Assembly: GCA_024277555.1 (NCBI GenBank)
Contig: JAJRUY010000322.1
Span: 1-8,344 of the forward strand
Source of the DNA: Gammaproteobacteria bacterium
GTDB taxonomy: Bacteria; Pseudomonadota; Gammaproteobacteria; Chromatiales; Chromatiaceae
DNA: 8,344 nucleotides
Reading direction: 5' to 3'
Positions 6,403 to 8,344 of this stretch are shown in pieces; the stretch's first letter is position 1, and every line of letters starts with the position of its first letter. The notes under the pieces were generated by a model that was given only the letters and a program-made list of their open reading frames with translations, made no database searches and was not told the origin of the DNA. The translations under genes were made by a program, and so were the position numbers.

Positions 6403-7704
6403 TCAATGGATATCATAGCCTCGCTCTTCATGCAGCACGATATCCAGGCCTTCCTGTTCCTGATCCGCATCCACACGCAGCCCACCGGTCATCAGGGCAA
6501 CCAGCTTCAGAATGCCCCAGGTCACTACCACGGTAAACGCCAGGGTAGCGGCTACGCCAACAAACTGCACCCAGACCTGGCCGCCCATGCTGCTAATGCC
6601 ATCAGCAAAGCCATAACCGCTGAACACCCCCAGACTGGTGGCGGAGAAAACCCCGGCCAGCACCGTTCCCAGCATGCCGCCAACACCATGCACGGGAAAA
6701 ACATCCAGCGAATCATCAATCTTGAGCACCCGCTTGAGGTACATGGTGGCCGTAAAGCAAACGCCGCCCGCCAACATTCCGATGATCAAGGCTCCACCGG
6801 GACCAACAAAGCCCGATGCCGGGGTAATGGTGCCCAAACCGGCCACCATACCTGTTACCACGCCCAGGGCGCTGGGCTTGCCGAATTTCTTCCATTCTAT
6901 GAACATCCAGGTCATGGCTCCAGTAGCTGCCGAGATATGGGTCACCAGCATAGCCATGGCCGCATCACCATTGGCAGCCAGGGCACTGCCGCCATTGAAG
7001 CCAAACCAGCCGACCCAGAGCATGCAGGCTCCGGTAACCGTCATGGTCATGTTATGCGGTGTAAACGGCGTGGAAGGAAAACCCCGTCTTGGCCCCATGA
7101 CCAGCGCAGTAACCAGGGCGGCAACACCAGCGGTAATATGCACTACCGTGCCTCCGGCAAAGTCCAGCAGCCCCATTTGCCCCAGCCAGCCACCACCCCA
7201 TACCCAGTGGGTGATAGGCACATACACCAGCATCAGCCACAAGGCACTGAACAGCAACATGGCGGAAAACTTCATTCGCTCAGCGAAACCACCCACCACC
7301 AGAGCCGGGGTAATGATGGCAAAGGTCATTTGAAACAGCATGAACAACGATTCCGGAATGTCCCCGGAAAGGCTTTCCCGCCCGACACCAGCCATCAGCG
7401 CCTTGCTGAAATCACCAATAAAGGCATTGCCTTCGCCAAATGCCAGGCTGTACCCTGCAATCAACCACAGGATGGAACTGACCCCGGCAATGGCAAAGCA
7501 CTGCATGAGTACCGACAGTACGTTCTTGCTGCGCACCAGCCCACCGTAAAACAGCGCCAGGCCAGGCAAGGTCATGAACAGCACCAGCGCCGTGGAAGTG
7601 AGAACCCAGGCCGTATTACCTGCATTCAAAGAGACCTCTTCCGCCCATACGGCACCAGTTGTCAGCAACAGCAAGCCCGCAATAATAAACTGCCCAATTC
7701 TCAT
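6403..7704 (-). CDS. amtB: AmtB-type ammonium channel
   Basis: An inner-membrane trimeric ammonium/ammonia channel for nitrogen scavenging. The 433-residue precursor starts with a signal peptide (MRIGQFIIAGLLLLTTGAVWA, cut near A21), and the mature part has about eleven membrane helices. Visible family marks are LPGLALFYGGLVRSKNVL (46-63), THWVWGGGWL (165-174), DFAGGTVVHI (181-190) with Asp181 and the first pore His189, and FPVHGVGG (336-343) with the second pore His339. The cytoplasmic tail GLRVDADQEQEGLDIVLHEE (408-427) is the part that binds the PII protein GlnK in homologues, so GlnK gating is plausible. The ATG at 7702-7704 is preceded by GGGGGT; an upstream in-frame TTG (7782) is rejected because the signal peptide would no longer be N-terminal. 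No glnK adjoins it, and I find no convincing sigma54 or sigma70 promoter close by. Confidence 0.95.
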   Translation of the reverse strand: MRIGQFIIAGLLLLTTGAVWAEEVSLNAGNTAWVLTSTALVLFMTLPGLALFYGGLVRSKNVLSVLMQCFAIAGVSSILWLIAGYSLAFGEGNAFIGDFSKALMAGVGRESLSGDIPESLFMLFQMTFAIITPALVVGGFAERMKFSAMLLFSALWLMLVYVPITHWVWGGGWLGQMGLLDFAGGTVVHITAGVAALVTALVMGPRRGFPSTPFTPHNMTMTVTGACMLWVGWFGFNGGSALAANGDAAMAMLVTHISAATGAMTWMFIEWKKFGKPSALGVVTGMVAGLGTITPASGFVGPGGALIIGMLAGGVCFTATMYLKRVLKIDDSLDVFPVHGVGGMLGTVLAGVFSATSLGVFSGYGFADGISSMGGQVWVQFVGVAATLAFTVVVTWGILKLVALMTGGLRVDADQEQEGLDIVLHEERGYDIH

Positions 7705-7746
7705 AATTACCCCCAAGCCAAAAAAATAACCCTGCAAATGATACAC

Positions 7747-7777
7747 AAAAAAAAGCCGACGCACCTGAGTGCGCCGG
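7747..7777 (-). terminator. Intrinsic terminator 42 bases before amtB (attenuator candidate)
   Basis: On the minus strand a 9-bp stem CCGGCGCAC/GTGCGTCGG (one G-U pair) closes a TCAG loop and is followed by C and eight T (7747-7754). It points towards amtB and ends 42 bases before its ATG. It either insulates amtB from transcripts arriving from the repeat region or, if the amtB promoter lies upstream, acts inside the leader. Confidence 0.8.
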
Positions 7778-7883
7778 TTCAAATATTACCAAAGGGAGTA
7801 AATGTAATGATTCGAAAATCTGTGGGCAGTTCATGACCCACGTTTCTATGACCCCCCCCTCCCAAAAAAAGTTGCAAAATTTT

Positions 7884-7989
7884 TTGCACAGGGACGTGCT
7901 TATGTCGCAAGAGGCCAGGGATGGCCGGAGCGACGCTTGCACAGGGACGTGCTTATGTCGCAAGAGGCCAGGGATGGCCGGAGCAATGC
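7884..7989. repeat. Tandem duplication of a 53-bp unit
   Basis: Two adjoining copies (7884-7936 and 7937-7989) match at 51 of 53 positions; both changes fall in the last five bases (GACGC against AATGC). Each unit contains TTGCACAGGGACGTGC, then TTATGTCGCAA whose end mirrors the start (TTGC/GCAA), and a small GGCCA/TGGCC hairpin with a GGGA loop. No third copy follows beyond TTG. The internal symmetry suggests a REP-like dispersed unit duplicated by slippage or recombination. Confidence 0.85.
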
Positions 7990-7993
7990 TTGA

Positions 7994-8076
7994 CCCCGGC
8001 GAAAGCAGGGGTTCATATAAATCAGTAAGTTATGGATTCCGGCTTCCGCCGGAATGACGATTTTTCGAGGTGCCCT
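7994..8076. repeat. Two-hairpin dispersed-type intergenic repeat
   Basis: The first hairpin pairs CCCC (7994-7997) and GC (7999-8000) with GC (8005-8006) and GGGG (8008-8011) around a GAAA loop, with one G-A mismatch. The second is a perfect 8-bp ATTCCGGC/GCCGGAAT stem with a TTCC loop (8036-8055). An AT-rich spacer lies between them, and GATTTTTCGAGGTGCCCT (8059-8076) closes the unit. Elements of this style are common between genes in many proteobacteria. Parts recur in the gspF-gspG gap (102-189), which supports a dispersed family in this genome. Confidence 0.75.
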
Positions 8077-8152
8077 ATGCCCTATATAACAAAAGGCCGC
8101 CAAATACCGAGAGATATGCTCACCACAAAGCAGTCAATGAGTAGCCAGAAAG

Positions 8153-8198
8153 AAAAAAGGCTTTCCAATGTTAGCGTCCACTACCATCAAAAAGCCTT
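8153..8198 (-). terminator. Probable terminator after tRNA-Met
   Basis: On the minus strand AAGGCTTT (8191-8198) pairs with AAAGCCTT (8157-8164), with more T (8153-8156) after it. The loop is long, about 26 bases, which weakens the call, but it lies eight bases past the tRNA CCA end and the second arm runs into a T-rich tail. Confidence 0.55.
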
Positions 8199-8205
8199 AT
8201 CTATA

Positions 8206-8282
8206 TGGTAGCTAGGGGCAGATTCGAACTGCCGACCCCAGCATTATGAGTGCTGTGCTCTAACCAACTGAGCTACCTAGCC
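8206..8282 (-). tRNA. Elongator tRNA-Met (CAT anticodon)
   Basis: The 77-base gene folds into a complete cloverleaf: a 7-bp acceptor stem, D stem GCTC/GAGC, anticodon stem CAGCA/TGCTG around CTCATAA (anticodon CAT), a 5-base variable loop GGGTC, and T stem GGCAG/CTGCC around TTCGAAT. CCA is encoded. The body resembles the Escherichia coli elongator tRNA-Met (D-arm and anticodon loop the same). The initiator is excluded because it has an unpaired 1:72 end and three G-C pairs at the base of the anticodon stem. A tRNA-Ile2 with a lysidine-modified CAT anticodon is the other option but fits less well. The acceptor opens with a G1-U72 wobble. Confidence 0.93.
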
Positions 8283-8302
8283 ATAGGAAAATCAGGGCGG
8301 CA

Positions 8303-8331
8303 AAGATACTAGGAGCACCCTGAATTGTCAA
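8303..8331 (-). promoter_or_regulatory. Sigma70 promoter of tRNA-Met with GC-rich discriminator
   Basis: The minus strand has a perfect -35 TTGACA (8326-8331), a 17-base spacer and a -10 TATCTT (8303-8308, four of six). GCCGCCC follows (8295-8301), the GC-rich discriminator known from stringently controlled rRNA and tRNA promoters. The expected start near 8296 leaves a leader of about 13 bases before the tRNA. Confidence 0.82.
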
Positions 8332-8344
8332 TCAGAAAAATGGA

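Larger units (their letters stand above)
7705..8205. other. Gene-free region between tRNA-Met and amtB
   Basis: About 500 bases with no supportable gene. From right to left it holds a probable tRNA terminator (8153-8198), a stretch with nothing recognised (8077-8152), a two-hairpin repeat (7994-8076) and a 53-bp tandem duplication (7884-7989). Next come a 16-base AT palindrome TGCAAAA-TT-TTTTGCA (7873-7888), runs of eight C (7852-7859) and seven A (7864-7870), a 5-bp GTGGG/CCCAC hairpin (7822-7841) and an intrinsic terminator (7747-7777). The reading frames that cross it on both strands are made of the repeats and look accidental. Confidence 0.7.

Noticed and set aside
6406..7836. Plus-strand 476-codon reading frame opposite amtB
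   Set aside because: It lies opposite a full AmtB, has a low-complexity Gln/His composition and no family resemblance.
7873..7888. Sigma54-like site for amtB on the minus strand
   Set aside because: TTGCA fits the -12 part, but the -24 part lacks the essential GG. The nearby AAGCACG...TGTGC has the wrong spacing by one base.
7884..7989. Possible CRISPR fragment
   Set aside because: The two copies adjoin with no spacers and the unit is 53 bp with internal symmetry unlike a CRISPR repeat.
7833..8057. Plus-strand 74-codon frame across the repeats, and minus frames 7616-7963 and 7900-8103
   Set aside because: Their residues come from the tandem 53-bp unit and the two-hairpin repeat (for example a duplicated TSLCK). 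No ribosome site or independent coding signal.
8206..8226. tRNA 3' end used as a phage or island attachment site
   Set aside because: No integrase gene and no second copy of the tRNA 3' end are in the window.

Overview
The window comes from a proteobacterial chromosome, most likely a gammaproteobacterium. The proteins resemble gammaproteobacterial type II secretion, WbpL/WbpM-type polysaccharide and AmtB families, and the tRNA gene encodes its own CCA end. I cannot name the genus. Every gene I support is on the minus strand, so the window reads biologically from right to left.

Right end (8344 to about 7705): an elongator tRNA-Met gene with a well-formed sigma70 promoter and a GC-rich discriminator, followed by a probable terminator. 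Then come about 450 bases with no convincing gene. They hold a two-hairpin dispersed-type repeat, a 53-bp unit duplicated in tandem, an AT-rich palindrome with C and A homopolymer runs, and an intrinsic terminator in the leader of the next gene. Middle right (7704 to 6403): an AmtB-type ammonium channel precursor with a signal peptide, closed by a symmetric intrinsic terminator. No glnK lies beside it in the window.

Centre (6317 to 3412): a two-gene polysaccharide unit. A WbpL/WecA-type undecaprenyl-phosphate sugar-1-phosphate transferase overlaps by an ATGA junction a WbpM-type membrane nucleotide-sugar 4,6-dehydratase. One would supply the modified amino-sugar nucleotide and the other would load the first sugar on the lipid carrier for O-antigen or a similar glycan. 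Left (3215 to 1): gspE (secretion ATPase), gspF (inner-membrane platform) and the first 22 codons of a pseudopilin, probably gspG, which runs off the window. gspE and gspF share one base (TGATG).

The clearest structure not explained by genes is a 215-bp palindromic unit (3218-3432) between the WbpM-like gene and gspE. Its arms are 32-bp inverted repeats matching at 28 of 32 positions, with smaller hairpins inside. It looks like a MITE-like insertion or a structured RNA element. One arm supplies the last six codons and stop of the WbpM-like gene; the other reaches to within two bases of the gspE start codon. A decayed relative of the right-end repeat lies in the gspF-gspG gap. I found no defence system, CRISPR array, prophage or intact insertion sequence. 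The genes are ordinary housekeeping and envelope functions, and the interest lies in the intergenic repeats.
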